From: Chaetomium olivaceum
Taxonomy: Eukaryota; Ascomycota; Sordariomycetes; Sordariales; Chaetomiaceae
Assembly (NCBI GenBank): GCA_039881045.1
Contig: JAYWVB010000001.1
Location: 868,001 to 932,000 of the forward strand
Direction of reading: 5' to 3'
Length of the DNA: 64,000 nt
Positions 22,645 to 34,300 of this stretch are shown piece by piece; position 1 is the stretch's first letter; each line of letters begins with the position of its first letter. The position numbers were made by a program, and so were the translations under genes. The notes beneath the pieces were generated by a model. That model was not told the DNA's origin and ran no database searches. It saw nothing but the letters and a program-made list of their open reading frames with translations.

Positions 22645-23488
22645 TCAAGCCGCCGCGGCCGATGCATCACCGTTCGCCTTGACGCTGTACGGCTTTAGGA
22701 AATCGGCGTTACTGTCCAGTTCCTCCTTGACCTGTCCGAATGTTAGCATACGTACGTACAGGGCTCGAGTGATAGGATCGAGAAGAACACACGATATCAA
22801 GCCCACCGACAAGTTCGCCGTCCACCCATAGCTGCGGGAAGGTCGGCCAGTCGGCAAACTCTTTTAAACCTTGGCGCACCTCATCGTCGGCCAAGATATT
22901 AAAGAAGCCGTATTTGACGGCATTGTCGCGCAAAATCCCCACCAGCTGTCGCGAAAAGCCGCACTTGGGCTCGCCCGGTGTCCCTTTCATGAAGAGCATC
23001 ACGGGCGCCGCCTTGACCAGGTCGCCGAGGCGCCTAAAGAGCTCTTGTTTCTTCTTTTCTGGGTCTTCTTCCGTGGCGACCTCCGCTTCACCCTGCCCGG
23101 GTGCGGCCGCGGCACCATTGTTGGTCGTAGCTGGTGCCCCGGCCTTGCTCGCGTGCTTCTCAATGGCCTCTCGCACCTTGACCGCACTGCTCCCGCTGAC
23201 CGTTTCGAGCACCTCTCCATTCTGGACGAGGACGAGGAATGGGACAGCTGTCACGTTGTAGGCCTCGCTGATGTCTGATAACTCCTCGGCGTTGATCTTC
23301 ACCCATGAAGTCGACGGCGGCTGAGTGGCGGGGTATTCGCTCGCCAGTGTGGAGAGCACGGTTGCCATCTGCGCACACGGCGCGGCCCATGGCGCATGGA
23401 ACGAGACGATTAGAAGCGTCGATGGCGGCAACGACGATATGTGCTTTTCCCACGCCGCCACGCTGGTGATCTCCTCGATAGTAGACAT
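22645..23488 (-). CDS. Monothiol glutaredoxin Grx3/Grx4 type
   Basis: Two exons (23488-22793, 22731-22645) give 260 residues. The N-terminal thioredoxin-like domain has WAAPC (34-38), with only one cysteine in the active-site position. An Ala/Glu linker (~115-145) follows. The C-terminal glutaredoxin domain has KGTPGEPKCGFS with the single active cysteine at 176, then the WPTFPQLWVDGELVGG segment used for glutathione and substrate contacts. This architecture matches cytosolic/nuclear Grx3/4 proteins. Dimers of these bind a glutathione-ligated 2Fe-2S cluster, and they take part in iron sensing and iron delivery in fungi. The 61-nt intron falls just after the GGLDIV segment. The upstream neighbour is divergent. 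Confidence 0.95.
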
Positions 23489-24491
23489 GGCGCGAACTTG
23501 GTGACAAATAGACCCAGGTGGAATGACGGAAGCGGCAGCGAAAGCGAGAGCGCGTCGGGTTTTTGATTTGAGGGACTTCGGGTCGGCGCTGTTGAAACGT
23601 CAAAGTCGAGGTGTTGGGTTTAGTGGGATGCGGTGACTGTATCGATCAACTTCTTTCTGCCCTTCTCGACAATTTTTGTTCGGGTGGTTTAAGCTTCGAC
23701 GACAACCGCCACTTGCACTGGCAGGTGCACCCCGCCATCCACTTTCTACCCAGCCCGATTACGGATCCATTTAATCGGGACCCCGCATGCTCCGGGCTCG
23801 GGGTCATGATTGGCCGAAGGTATGTTGCGCCATTCAGCGGCTTCATCGACGCAATCCAGCTTTTCTAATCAACCAGTGTCACAAGCAAATGCAAAAGATA
23901 TGGACCTGGGACCGGGAGTGAGGTGGCAGTGGATGGGTACGCAGTTCAGACAGTCCACCTGGAGTGCTTGGGGGCCGACCTTCAAGCTACGACGCCTTTG
24001 AGGATATTTGACGCCTTGAAGAAGTCCTATACGAGTATACCTTATAGCTACCTCGTAACCATCAAATTCGGCTTAGTTTGAGATTATCTCCCAGAGTACG
24101 AAATATACTACATCCTTCGCACCTATGACGCAGGCCTGTCTCTTCCTCAGCTGCGCGATCGTGGAAAGCACCGCCGGATTTGACCGGACCAATTACCAGT
24201 TGCACATCAGCTGGACCAGAAACTGCAACGGAGGCCCCTTCCCTCAGCCACTCGCTCAGATCGCCCACTTTTCTTTTCTTTTTCTTCGCTCGCCCTCCAA
24301 TTGTCTCCCCCGACCTGTCCAAATCAGATCTTCCAGCAGCCAAGATCTTGGCGCCCGACATCATCTCGTTTCCCCGATCGACAACCCGCGTACTGCGTAT
24401 ACTAGTATAGTAGTACCCGACATCCATACATACCACCTACCTTACTGCACGAATCTACTCCGTATCCCTCTCAAAAACCCGGTGCTTGGCA
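23489..24491. promoter_or_regulatory. Divergent promoter region, glutaredoxin and CYSTM genes
   Basis: About 1 kb between two divergent starts, with no gene supported. The 300 nt nearest the CYSTM start are pyrimidine-rich. No specific binding site is claimed. Confidence 0.45.
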
Positions 24492-24862
24492 ATGTCGGCC
24501 GCAGAGTATTACCAGCAAGGCCCGGCGCCGCCGCAGGGCTACGGCGCCCATCGCCCGGGCCGTACCCGCAACAGTATCCCCAGCATCCTCAACCTGTAAG
24601 TTAATTTCTCCCCCCTTCAGACCTGCTCATGCTCAACTCATTTCGCTAGGCGTATCCCGGGCCAGCAGCAGCGCCCCCCCAGCAGGGCTACCATTACCCT
24701 CCCCAGGGTCAAATGCAGTATCAGGAGCAGCCGCGTAAGCAGAAGAGTGGCGGTGGGGGCTTCCTCGGGGGTTGCTTGGCGGCGATGTGCTGTTGCTTCG
24801 TTTGCGAGGAGGGCTGTGAATGTTGCGCGGAATGCTGCGAGTGCTGTATGGAGTGCTGTTAA
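24492..24862 (+). CDS. Cys-rich transmembrane (CYSTM) protein, with apparent 1-nt frameshift
   Basis: Exon 1 is 24492-24595 and exon 2 is 24650-24862. The Tyr/Gln/Pro-rich N-terminal half (MSAAEYYQQGPAPPQGYG and later PYPQQYPQHPQP) leads to a C-terminus of alternating cysteines (CLAAMCCCFVCEEGCECC). This is the hallmark of the small CYSTM family of tail-anchored stress-related proteins. The start frame does not match the frame that enters the splice donor. One additional base, most simply in the CCC run at 24547-24549, would join them into 105 residues. Without it translation stops at 24597-24599. The intron (54 nt) has good signals, so I treat the shift as a probable sequence error. Homologues are thought to act at the plasma membrane, but no specific reaction is known. 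Confidence 0.72.
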
Positions 24863-25499
24863 AAAGTCGGAAACGAAGAAAGGATCGCTGGTAGCAGCAG
24901 CAGGTGCTCAATTGGATAATCGGGGCATGCGCTACTGCGTCTTGCGAGACTCGGGGTTAGGTTGTGGGTGCGCGAGGGGTTGTTTTATGTATCAACCGCT
25001 CAACGGTCATGTAACAATGATACCGCATGATGTTTGTCCGGTGTAACCAGGGGGTGTCAGTCAGTCAATTTGAAATTTAACAATAATGCGGAACACTGTC
25101 TACGGTGGCAGATCTGGCTGCCTTGCTTCCGCCGCCGGGTATCACCGCATAACACTTTCAGTGGCGGTTGTTTGATTTCAAGATTGGGATCGTAACTGAC
25201 CGCTTCTCAAGTTGAATTCGACGAATCCCAGCGTATCCTAGCGTATCCATGCTGCGAGATGAAAGCCGCCAGGGTGCCAAGTCTGCCAAGACCCTGAGAG
25301 CTCCTCCTGCACAGCCCACAGCCTCTCTGACGTCCGCTGGAAAGCTCCCTCCCCACTCCCGTCCTGTCCCGGTTCAGGTTAACTATCCTCCGTCGCAGAG
25401 CACTCAAGTCCACCACCGATCCCGAGTCTACAATCCTGCCTTCTCGATCCTCATACTTATTCCTACAGAGAAGCGATCGATCCCGGATCGCGCAAAACA
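24863..25499. promoter_or_regulatory. Intergenic region before abp1
   Basis: About 640 nt without a supported gene. It probably includes the CYSTM 3' UTR and the abp1 promoter and leader. A long alternative frame through exon 2 of the upstream gene runs into it, but this is a shadow frame. Confidence 0.4.
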
Positions 25500-28099
25500 A
25501 TGGCGTCGCTAAATCTATCAACGAACGGCCCCTCGATCAAGAGCAGCTACCAAGGCGTCATCAATGGCCCCGCCCTTTCTTCGACATCTCCGACTGCAGC
25601 GCGGTGGGCACTCTTCACAGTGCAAGCGCCGCTATTGAACGCATTCCAGAATACGGGCGCGAAGGAGAGCGTCTTGAAGGTCGAGACCACCGGCGGTAAG
25701 TGTCCCCCGATGCAACCCCCCTCCTCCGGGACCGCCGCACGAAGCAGCCACTATTTACCTCGTGTGTGTTGCGTCAAGCTAACCCGGCTACCTGTGCAGA
25801 TGGCGAGCTCGCCGATCTCGTCGAGGACTTCAGCGAAGGCCGCATCCAGTTCGCATTCGTCCGAGTCAAGGACCCGAATTCCGGTCTTCCCAAGAACGTC
25901 CTGATTGCCTGGTGTGGTGGGGGCGTCCCGGAACGCACCAAGGGGTACTTCACAAGCCACGTCGCCGCCGTCTCCAAGATTCTACATGGTTATCATGTTC
26001 AGATCACAGCACGCTCTGATGCCGACGTCGTTCCCGAGGACATCGTGCAAAAGGTGGCGGACGCGTCGGGAGCCAAATACTCGGCGGGGACGGCCTCCAC
26101 ACAAGCCCCTGCGGCTCCGCCTCCGGTTGCCAAGAAACCCGTCTTTACCCCGACAACATCCGGGTCTGGGGGTTCCTTCAACCCGCTTGTCGCTGCTCGC
26201 ACCCGGAGACAAGGAAATACCGACGACGATGGCTGGGGCGCGGACGCTCCCCCGGTTACGCGCACCCAGGTCGAGAAGGTCGAGTCCGCCTACAAGCCGA
26301 CAAAAGTGGATATCGCAAGCCTGAGGAAGAACAATGACGACTCTCGGTTCAACGGGCCCTCTAACCAGGACAACCGGCCGAGTGATGTGGTCGGAGGGGG
26401 ATACCAGCCAGTGGGCAAGATTGATATCGCTCAGCTCAGGGCGCAGGCAAAGCAGGATGATCGTCCCACCGTGGTAAAGGGCGCATACGAACCTGTAGGC
26501 AAGGTGGATATTGCCGCCATTCGAGCAAAAGCGCGCCCGGCCGAGCCGCAAGAAGAGGTCGCCCCGGCGCCGCCGAAAAGCCTTGCGGAGAGGAGTGCCG
26601 CTTTTACACCATCAGAACGCCTTACCGAGCTCCCGAAGCCCAAGGTTGCAAAGAAGTTTGGGGCCACACCGTTCACGGGCACCAAGGCTCCGACTCCGGG
26701 GGGCCTGGGTTTCGGCGCGCCGGCCACCCCCGCCCCGCCACCTGTCGGCGCCGCCAGCCGGACCTTTGCCGACCAAGGCGGCAAGACCCCGGCTCAGCTA
26801 TGGGCTGAGAAGAAAGCAAAGCAGGGCGGCGCGGCCATCGGTTCCCCGTCCACATCTGTGACGCCACCGATCACGGCTCAAAAGAGCGGCAGCGAGTGGA
26901 AGAGCGGTTATGCAGGCAAGAGCTGGGCACCGGTAACGACCAGCAACTTTGGCCGAGGCGGTGTGGAGAAGCAACACACGGGAGAAGGCGAGCAGTCCGA
27001 GCAGGAGGCGGAGCGGGAGCAGCAGCCCGCGACGACAGGCGGCAGTATTTCTGCGCTGCGCGACAGGTTCAAGGACGCGGCGCCCATGGGCACCACAGCC
27101 AGGACCGCCCCAGATGCCGCTGCTCACGACGAGGAGGAGCCAGCCCCGCCACCCCCGCCGATGGGCAACCGGCCTCCCCCGGGCGGCTTTGCTCTCCCCG
27201 GCCTGCCGTCCCGGCCTGCAGCTGATAATCAGGAAGAAGAGGAGGAAGAGCGGGCGCCACCCTCCGTCCCGTCCCGCAACTACGAGGAACGCGAACCATC
27301 ACCTGTGCGGGTCGCGATGCCGGTCCCCCGCAGTGTTGCACCTGACATTGAGCCCGCCGCCGAAAGCCTTCCTCCCCGGCCCGTTCCCGTTCCTCAGGAG
27401 GTGCCAAAGGAGGAGCAGCTCCCGGCTGAGCGCGAGACCCATAACCCTCGGGCTGCCGCTGTTGCCGTCGCTGCCGCCGCTGGCGTTGCCGGCGGGGCCA
27501 TTGCTGGGGGTGCCCTAGCCGCCCACGCAGCAGATAGCGGAGCAGACGCGGAGCCCGAGGCGGCGACGGGCGGCAAGAGAGCCCTAATTCAGTACGATTA
27601 TGAGAAGGCCGAGGACAACGAGATTGAGCTTCGGGAGGGCGAGATGTGACCAACATCGAGATGGTGGACGACGATTGGTGGATGGGCACCAACGCCCAGG
27701 GCGAGAGCGGCCTGTTCCCCAGCAACTACGTCGAGTTGGTTGATGAGGATGAGGGGGCCACCGCCGCCGCCCCGCCACCGCCCGCACCCGTGCCTGCTCC
27801 CGCGCCCGCCCCGGTGGCACAACAGGAGGAGCCCGAACCTGCGGCAGGTGGGCCCACGGCGACGGCGCAGTTTGACTACGAAGCTGCAGAAGACAATGGT
27901 ATGTATTCCCTTGGCGGTCGCAGCCCCCACTTCCCACTTCCCACCGAATACATGACGCTGACAGTCAATCACAGAGCTGAGCTTCCCCGAGGGTGCGACG
28001 ATCACAGATCTGGACTTCCCGGATGAGGACTGGTGGTTCGGCCACTACAACGGGGCATCTGGTCTATTCCCCGCCAACTATGTCCAACTTGACTCCTAG
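25500..28099 (+). CDS. abp1: Actin-binding protein Abp1 (ADF-H plus two SH3), apparent 1-nt frameshift
   Basis: Exons 25500-25695, 25800-27898 and 27975-28099 give ~806 residues once one base is allowed for. Residues 1-~135 form an ADF/cofilin-homology domain (ADLVEDFSEGRIQFAFVRVK, LIAWCGGGVPERTKGYFTSH). A long disordered region has repeated GGYQPVGKIDIAQLR-type units, then Pro-rich runs and an Ala/Gly segment. Two C-terminal SH3 domains follow: ALIQYDYEKAEDNEIELREGE...DDDWWMG...GLFPSNYVEL, then TAQFDYEAAEDNE...EDWWFG...GLFPANYVQL. The frame breaks inside the first SH3 at 27641-27650, where the conserved protein needs one more base before VTNIEMVDD. In known fungi Abp1 binds F-actin at endocytic patches and recruits partners by SH3. 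The last intron cuts the second SH3. Confidence 0.88.
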
Positions 28100-28719
28100 A
28101 CTGGATGAGCGTTCTGTCAGAATGTTTTGGTGATTGTTATGCGAAGCAATAGGTAGCGTAACCTAGCTTAGAGCAGTTTTCTTTCGTCGGGTGTCCTAAA
28201 CAAAAGGCTGGGAAAAAGACTGCTTTCCTTTGCTATCATCCATCACATCACCTCTTGCGTAGTTCAGCCCGTGTAACTATCGGGCAAAAGGTTAGCAGTC
28301 ACTCTGGTATTGTGTTGTGTATTTGATAGGTCATGAGCTCTGGAGCAACAACTCGAAGCTGGGATGAAGAAGAGTGTTGGTAACGCTGGTTGGTCTGGCC
28401 TAGAGCGTGTAGTATTAGCGATAAATTTGAAAAACGTCTTGCATCAAGTGTTGTTGTCGGTATTTCACCCTTTTGTTGAATGGAAGACATGAGAAACGCG
28501 CGGCAGCTGGGCATCTAACTAAAACTGGGGCTGGTTACAGGACCTCCCTTATGTCACCCCCACTTCAACTCATCACTCAACCATGTTCAATGATTCAACC
28601 TTTCACAAAATATTCAAGACATAACCACACGCTCGCCGCCTGTCTGTCCGCAATTAGAAACTGATGTCTAAGAAACAAGAAAGAGTAACGCCATACAACA
28701 AAACAGACAAGCCGCTACA
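28100..28719. promoter_or_regulatory. Intergenic region between abp1 and vps37
   Basis: About 620 nt with no supported gene. It should include the abp1 3' UTR and the vps37 promoter. Confidence 0.4.
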
Positions 28720-29610
28720 ATGTACTCGCACGCCCCACCAGCGCCGCCTCCCAAACCGCCCGGGACTCATGATGTAAGCCGCATGAGCACGCCCCCGCCG
28801 CCGGGACAGCACCACCACCCCCACCACTCCCGGAGGCCATCACCGCCGGCCTGATCGCCGCCGGCACACCCGCCGGCGCCGAATACTACGACCCACAGTC
28901 GTCCCAGCAGCAGGAAATAGCCGACCCCGGCGACCAATGGCTCCCCAAATTCCTCGAAGACAAATCGTGCGTAGCCTCTACCATCACCACCGCGATCAAT
29001 ACCTATGTATACATGACTAACCGCTCCCCTCAGAAAACAAGACCTCGCCGCCATGCTGTCCACGCCGGCCCTGCTCACCGCGCTAACGAACTCCCCGCAG
29101 ACCGCGCACCCCTCCACCCTGACCTCCCACGCCCACCTCACCACCGCCTTATCCCAAAACATGGCCCTCGCGCAGCACCTCCTCGACGCGGAAGCCCGGC
29201 TCGCCCACCAGCGCGACGCCGCCCAGGCCCAGCTCCTCGCGACCCATGCCCTGGAGCGCCAGTGGCGCGCCCGCCAGCAGCACATGGACGAGGTGCTGGC
29301 GCCGTTTGCGCCGGCGAGGCTGTACCAGCGCCTGGCGGGGGCGGTGGCGGAGCAGGAGGGGGTTTGTGGGGCGTTAGAGGAGAGTTTTTTGGAGGGGGGG
29401 GATGGGGTTGGGGTTGGTGGTGGTGGTGGTGGTGGTGGTGGCATTGGCGGGGGGGGGAATGGTGGTTTGGGAGGAGGGGAGGGGGGGTTGGCGTCGGAGA
29501 GGGAGGTGGCGGAGTGGGTGAGGCGGTATAGGGAGGCGAAGAAGTTGTATTATTTGAGGTGGGAGAGGAGGGAAAGGTGGGATGAAGGGAGGGTTGGAGG
29601 GTGGAGGTGA
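28720..29610 (+). CDS. vps37: ESCRT-I subunit Vps37 (Mod(r) domain), apparent 1-nt frameshift
   Basis: Exons 28720-28966 and 29034-29610 give ~274 residues after one frame correction. The N-terminus (MYSHAPPAPPPKPPGTHD) and the segment IADPGDQWLPKFLEDKS precede a helical Mod(r) domain. It contains LAAMLSTPALLTAL, AHLTTALSQNMALAQHLL and THALERQWRARQQHMDEVL, and ends VAEWVRRYREAKKLYYLR. In ESCRT-I this subunit forms the stalk with Vps23 and Vps28 and sorts ubiquitinated cargo into multivesicular bodies. The opening frame and the Mod(r) frame differ by one base between about 28790 and 28822, a C-rich stretch. An alternative is a 125-nt intron from GTAAGC at 28768, which would also restore frame but lacks a pyrimidine tract. 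A poly-Gly insert (GGT repeats, 29416-29440) sits before the last helix. Confidence 0.8.
29416..29440. repeat. GGT trinucleotide run encoding poly-Gly
   Basis: Eight or so consecutive GGT units encode a glycine loop in the Vps37-like protein, next to further Gly-rich sequence. Length variation between strains would be expected. Confidence 0.75.
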
Positions 29611-30027
29611 GGGTTTTTTGTTGTTTGGAGGTGGTGTTGGGTTGGGTTGAGATGGGTAGGGGATGGGGGGGCTGTAAGGGCAGTTTTGTTTGGGAGCGTG
29701 AGGCGGTCATGGAGTGAGAGATGTTGCGCGTTAGGGAGAGCAACACAATAAAGCGAGTCTTGGGTGTAGTGCTTAGACTAGTGATGAATCAAGATGGTTC
29801 TCATTTACAAGATGACCCACCAGTTTATGTCAAGGAGAATTTAATTATGGTTACCCCCCAGTAAAGCCTGCCACACGCATCTCGGGTTCTCCAGCCCGGG
29901 CTCTCCAAATCCCTTCATCACAGATCATAGCCCGCCCGCGCCCCCTTTTGCTCAAAGGAATATGTGGGTGGGTCCCAGGCGCCGGTGGCAGCCCCCGGTA
30001 ACCACGGGTATACATTATCCGCATCAT
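29611..30027. other. Convergent 3' regions, vps37 and unknown gene
   Basis: No gene is seen. AATAAA at 29747-29752, about 140 nt after the vps37 stop, is a possible poly(A) signal. Confidence 0.4.
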
Positions 30028-31305
30028 CTATAGAATACTAAACGGGCTGCGCTTCATCTCCGGGCTGCGCGGGCTCATCGGAAGCGCAAACAAATCCTCC
30101 TCCGTCGCGTCATCCCCGCTTCCTCCTACCTTACCGGCCCCTGCTGCCGCCGCCGCCGTAGCTGGTGTTGATACCGCGCCCCCTACAATAGCATCTAGCG
30201 AAGCGACCCCCCCGCCACTCGAACCCGGAGCTGCTGCTGCTGCTGCTGCTGCTGTGGCCGACGGCGCAATCGACGTAATCAGATGCTGCACTCGTGGCGC
30301 CTCGGCGCTCTTCGCCGCTATAGGGGGCAGTAGTAGTTAGTGACAGGCTCGCCGCTGTCTTCTTCTCTCCACCACCACTTCTCTGGCACATGTGTCCTCA
30401 CTCCAACTACCCCCCCAACCCCTTTCAAAAATTGGTGCAACGAAGATATACAAGGAGACAACAACACTTAAAAACATACCTTGACTAGCAGCCGCCAACT
30501 CGGCCGGGCTCGTGGCCAGCTTCAAACCCCTCAACTTCTCGCCGAGCCTCCCGCCCAACGGACTTCTCGGGCTCGCGGGGCCGGCCGCGCTCTGCGGGAT
30601 GTGCAGGCGCGTCGGCTGGGGCATGCCCGGCTGGTCGGGGGCCAGGCCGAAGTGGTCGACGATCCACTGGCGCTCCTGCATGGCCATCTCGAGCCCGACG
30701 CTCTCGCCGTTGGCCTTCATCTCGGCCGCGATCTCGGCCTGCAGCTCGGCGAGCCGCCGCTTCGCCCAGATCGTGTGCAGCACCCCGCGCAGCCCGGCGT
30801 CTTGTTGCGTGGTCAGCCCCGCGGGGAAGATGGCCGGCATCGGTGTTGTTCGGAGCATGTCGCCGCTGCCGCTGCGGCTCCCGCCCCCGCGGCGTGTGAT
30901 GTCGATAAGGGAGGGGACTGGGGACCCTGGTGGGAGGAGGAAGTATACGCGGTGTATGTTGCTGTTGTTGTCGTCGGTTTCGGGTTCGGAGGAACCAACA
31001 TCCCAGACCGGGAGGACCGCCCCCTTGCCCTCCCACGATACCTCCCAGTCATTGCTGCTGCCGCCGTTCCCTGTCTTCTCGGAAGAAGCGTCCCCGTGCT
31101 GCCCCAGACCCGTACCCGAACCCGTACCCGGATCGTCCCACTCTACCATGAGGATCTTGGTGCCCTCATTGCGCTTGTCAGTCTCAAACTCGAAGCGCGA
31201 GCGGGCGAGGCTCGAGGATGGCGAGGTGGGTGTTTCGACCACGTCCAGAGGTTCGGACACGGACGGCTCAGGCGCAGGAGACGACTGCTTGCCTGCGATT
31301 GCCAT
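30028..31305 (-). CDS. Conserved fungal protein of unknown function
   Basis: Two exons (31305-30480, 30317-30028) give 371 residues. I recognise no catalytic domain. The N-terminal ~45 residues are Ser/Pro-rich. A core follows with ILMVEWDDPG, WEVSWEGKGAVLPVWD, HRVYFLLPPGSPVPSLIDI and PMPAIFPAGL. A helical segment (GVLHTIWAKRRLAELQAEI and VGLEMAMQERQWIVDHFGL) comes next, and the core order resembles other uncharacterised ascomycete proteins. The C-terminal part is low complexity, with an alanine run encoded by CTG/CAG repeats at 30230-30255. The 162-nt intron is longer than its neighbours but has GTATGT and TATAG ends and a CACTAAC branch site. Function cannot be assigned. Confidence 0.75.
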
Positions 31306-34300
31306 GGCTTGCCAGGACGAGGGTCGGTAGACCCAATTGCTGGGGTGACGGCGCCAGGAAAAGGGAGAAGAGGGGTTGGGTGGCTAGACTCGACCTCGGG
31401 GTGGTCTAGCTGTGTTCACACTGGGTTGGTCGTGGGTATAGTGTGAGTGTAGAACAGTGGTGTCGATGCGGCGACTATGAGTCAGTATTGGAGAGTGTGA
31501 TGTTGGTGGTGGCTAGGTAGGTAGGTAGCTTGCCCTCTTGCTGCCCTTCCCGCTTGATGTTACCGGTACGCGTGACGATGAGACCGGTCTGAAAACAAAG
31601 CCCGAAGGTTCGGTCGGTTGAAACGCTCCCGAGCGGGCAGAGAGCCAAATTAGTGTAGCTAGTCGTCGCGCCGAATGGGAGGAACAAAGCCACCTAGGCA
31701 TGCAGCCTTGTAGCCTGCCGCAGACAAGGCAATGCTCTGCTGCGAGGGTGACAGTCGCCGAGGAAGCGGACGCCCGGGTGTAGGCTAATATGAAACACAG
31801 GCCTGTCCCGCTGCGAGGGACATTGAGATCCCGGTACTTTGACTTTGACCGGGGAAAGAACCGGCCCCGGTGGACAGGACAACAGGCTGGGAGATACCAG
31901 TCTCTACTACTGTGTATGTACCGATCTGTAGTGTAGACGGGCTTGAAAGCGACAACAATTGATGAGATGGGCGACGCGGGGGCGGGGAGCCACGATAGTA
32001 TTTTAAGAAGAGAAGAGAAGAGAGACAAACAAAGCAACCCCAGGGCTCAGGAGATGATGTCCACGTCCTGGAAAGTAAGAGCGCTTCCACTCATGTGACA
32101 AGGTGATTTGGGTAAGATGAGGACGATCATGAAGGAGTGAATAACTCGGTAAGGTAGTAAGGTAGCAGTAGCATGTAGTGTATGTAGTAGTTAGAGAGAG
32201 GGAGAGAGAGCACCGAACAACCCCGCGATGATGATCGCCCTTCTTCCGGGTTCTTTTTGCCCACAAACAAACCGCGGGGACCACGCAGCCACGGTACCCT
32301 GGGCGCGGCGACTTGCTGGGAATTGCCCGACGTCCATTGCCCGTCATCCGGGAGGGTGGACGGGTGGACCAGGCCGGAAACCATGCGGTTTGACGCCTGT
32401 GACTGGCGCGTGGGAGTCAGGGACAAAGCTAGAGCTTACGACGGGCGGTATGAACAATGGGAGCGAGAGGGGAGCATGGGAGCATGGGGAGCAAGGGCAC
32501 CGAGGGCATGCACCGATTGGGAGCCCTCGATTCGGTTCCATGTCTTGGCTGCCGACCTCGCCTGCGCCCCGACTCGATCGGCGACCTGGATGCAACGCAG
32601 ACGCAGATGCAGTGAGTGCGTGAGTCTGGCATTTTCAGTCGTGGTGTTGATCGATAACTACCCGCATGCAGATAGTTAGTTAGGTTAAAATTAACGAGCA
32701 TCCATCCATCCACCGAAATGTTGCACGATTGCCCGTGTTGGGTTGGTGTTGGCGTTGGCGAGTGGGTGATTGCCGTAGATGTCAAGCTACCTAAGTAAGG
32801 TACCCGACCCGACCTTTGAGTTATCGCTTCCATCTCCAAATTCCTCATCTCTTTTTTGTGAGAGGATGAAGAGGGTGAGTGGGGAGAGGGGTGCTCCGCA
32901 TGCACGAGCGAACGCCTTCAATGCTGCTGCTGCCAAAAATAGGTTTTTATGAGGTCCAAAGCAGTTGCTTGGCACCTGGGCGTTTCGGCATCCATCGGTT
33001 TGGATGATGCAAAATTCCACCCTGATATCGATAGCGCTGAATGCCGTTCCAATTGTGCAGCGAAGCGAAGCCTGTCTTGAGTGTACTTTCTCAGATTCAG
33101 AGCCCCAACATGCGCCCTGGATTTCCTACCGGCTTGGTTGTGATTTGACATCCGCTTTCGTCCAATCTCGACCCATTGGTGTTTTTTGTTTTTTTTCGGG
33201 GGGCGATCATGTCAGCGACTTGTCGGTCGCGCCGCTTCTGCGAAGGTTTAATTTTTTTTTTGCCCTGCCACACCGGCTCATTTCCTGAGACTCTCTGGCG
33301 GTATTCGTAACAGTAGTTAACAATCTTAGCGATTCCCTGAAGAAAAAAAAAAAAAAATCTTTTAATGGACTGAGCTGACCGACTTAAAAAGACTAGGTGA
33401 CGACTCTCCCGGATACAAGCCTGTTGTTGGACATGTGTAGGTGCCGTGTGGATAACAGCGTATCTTTCGGTCGAACCGAGAAAAACACCAAAAATCGCAA
33501 CCTGGGCCACTGGCCGACATATCCTGAGATCGGGCCGCTTCGGATATGCTGGGTTCACTCTGCGTCTTCCCGGGGCCGCCATGTCGATCCTCCCCCGGAT
33601 CCGCACACGGCGATATATCGGCTCGAGATCGGCTGGTCCCAGTGGAGAGAACGCGGCAAGAGAGCTGCGGGGTTCCGAACCCGAGGAAGGGGGCGGTTTT
33701 TGAACAACTCCAACGACCGAGCGGCGGCCGAGCCCGTGAGTTCGGGACCCGGCGGGAGTGACTGCTCTCCACGGCGTGCCTCACGAACCGGTTGTCGGCC
33801 CCGCCCAATGACCGAAACAAGGCCCCCCAAAACGGCCTGAAGGGAACAAAGAACGGCCGGAGAAGGGCCGCAAGAAGCCCAATTCCCAGCACGCGGCTAA
33901 ATTGCACCGAGCAAAACGGTCCCGCCACGAAGGACCCCCTGGAGAGCGGCCCGAGGCACAAGGAAGCTTGCCCCATTGTGGGCTGGGCTATCTGTCATGA
34001 GATTCAAGAACTTCGTCCTCGGACCGAAAACATCATCGACATAAATGTTTCTCACTTCCCCCTGGTAAAGTGAGGAGCGGCCAGCGGCGAATCTGTGCGC
34101 TATTTTAGAGCTTGGCTGCTCGCGAGTAACCCTCCCCCTCCATTGAGATGGACGGGACTATTTTATGGTCCTGGGTCAATATATCAACTGCCGAGAAGAG
34201 CCAACCCAACCCTTCTCCTCACAGGAACGGCCCAGTTCCGGATCGGTTGCGTTTTCTCCTGCTTGATCCCGCCATCCAGAAAGATAACGTGACTCGCAGG

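Noticed and set aside
22361..22831. 156-codon plus-strand frame near the glutaredoxin gene
   Set aside because: It overlaps the last glutaredoxin exon in antisense and has no family resemblance.
24747..25046. Alternative frame through CYSTM exon 2
   Set aside because: It is what results if the frameshift at exon 1 is read through; the Cys-rich frame matches the family.
30481..31446. 321-codon plus-strand frame
   Set aside because: It lies antisense to the conserved unknown gene, and the minus-strand frame has the better protein character.
33362..33976. 204-codon minus-strand frame in the gene-poor interval
   Set aside because: No recognisable domain, no splice-compatible neighbours and composition typical of chance frames in GC-rich DNA.
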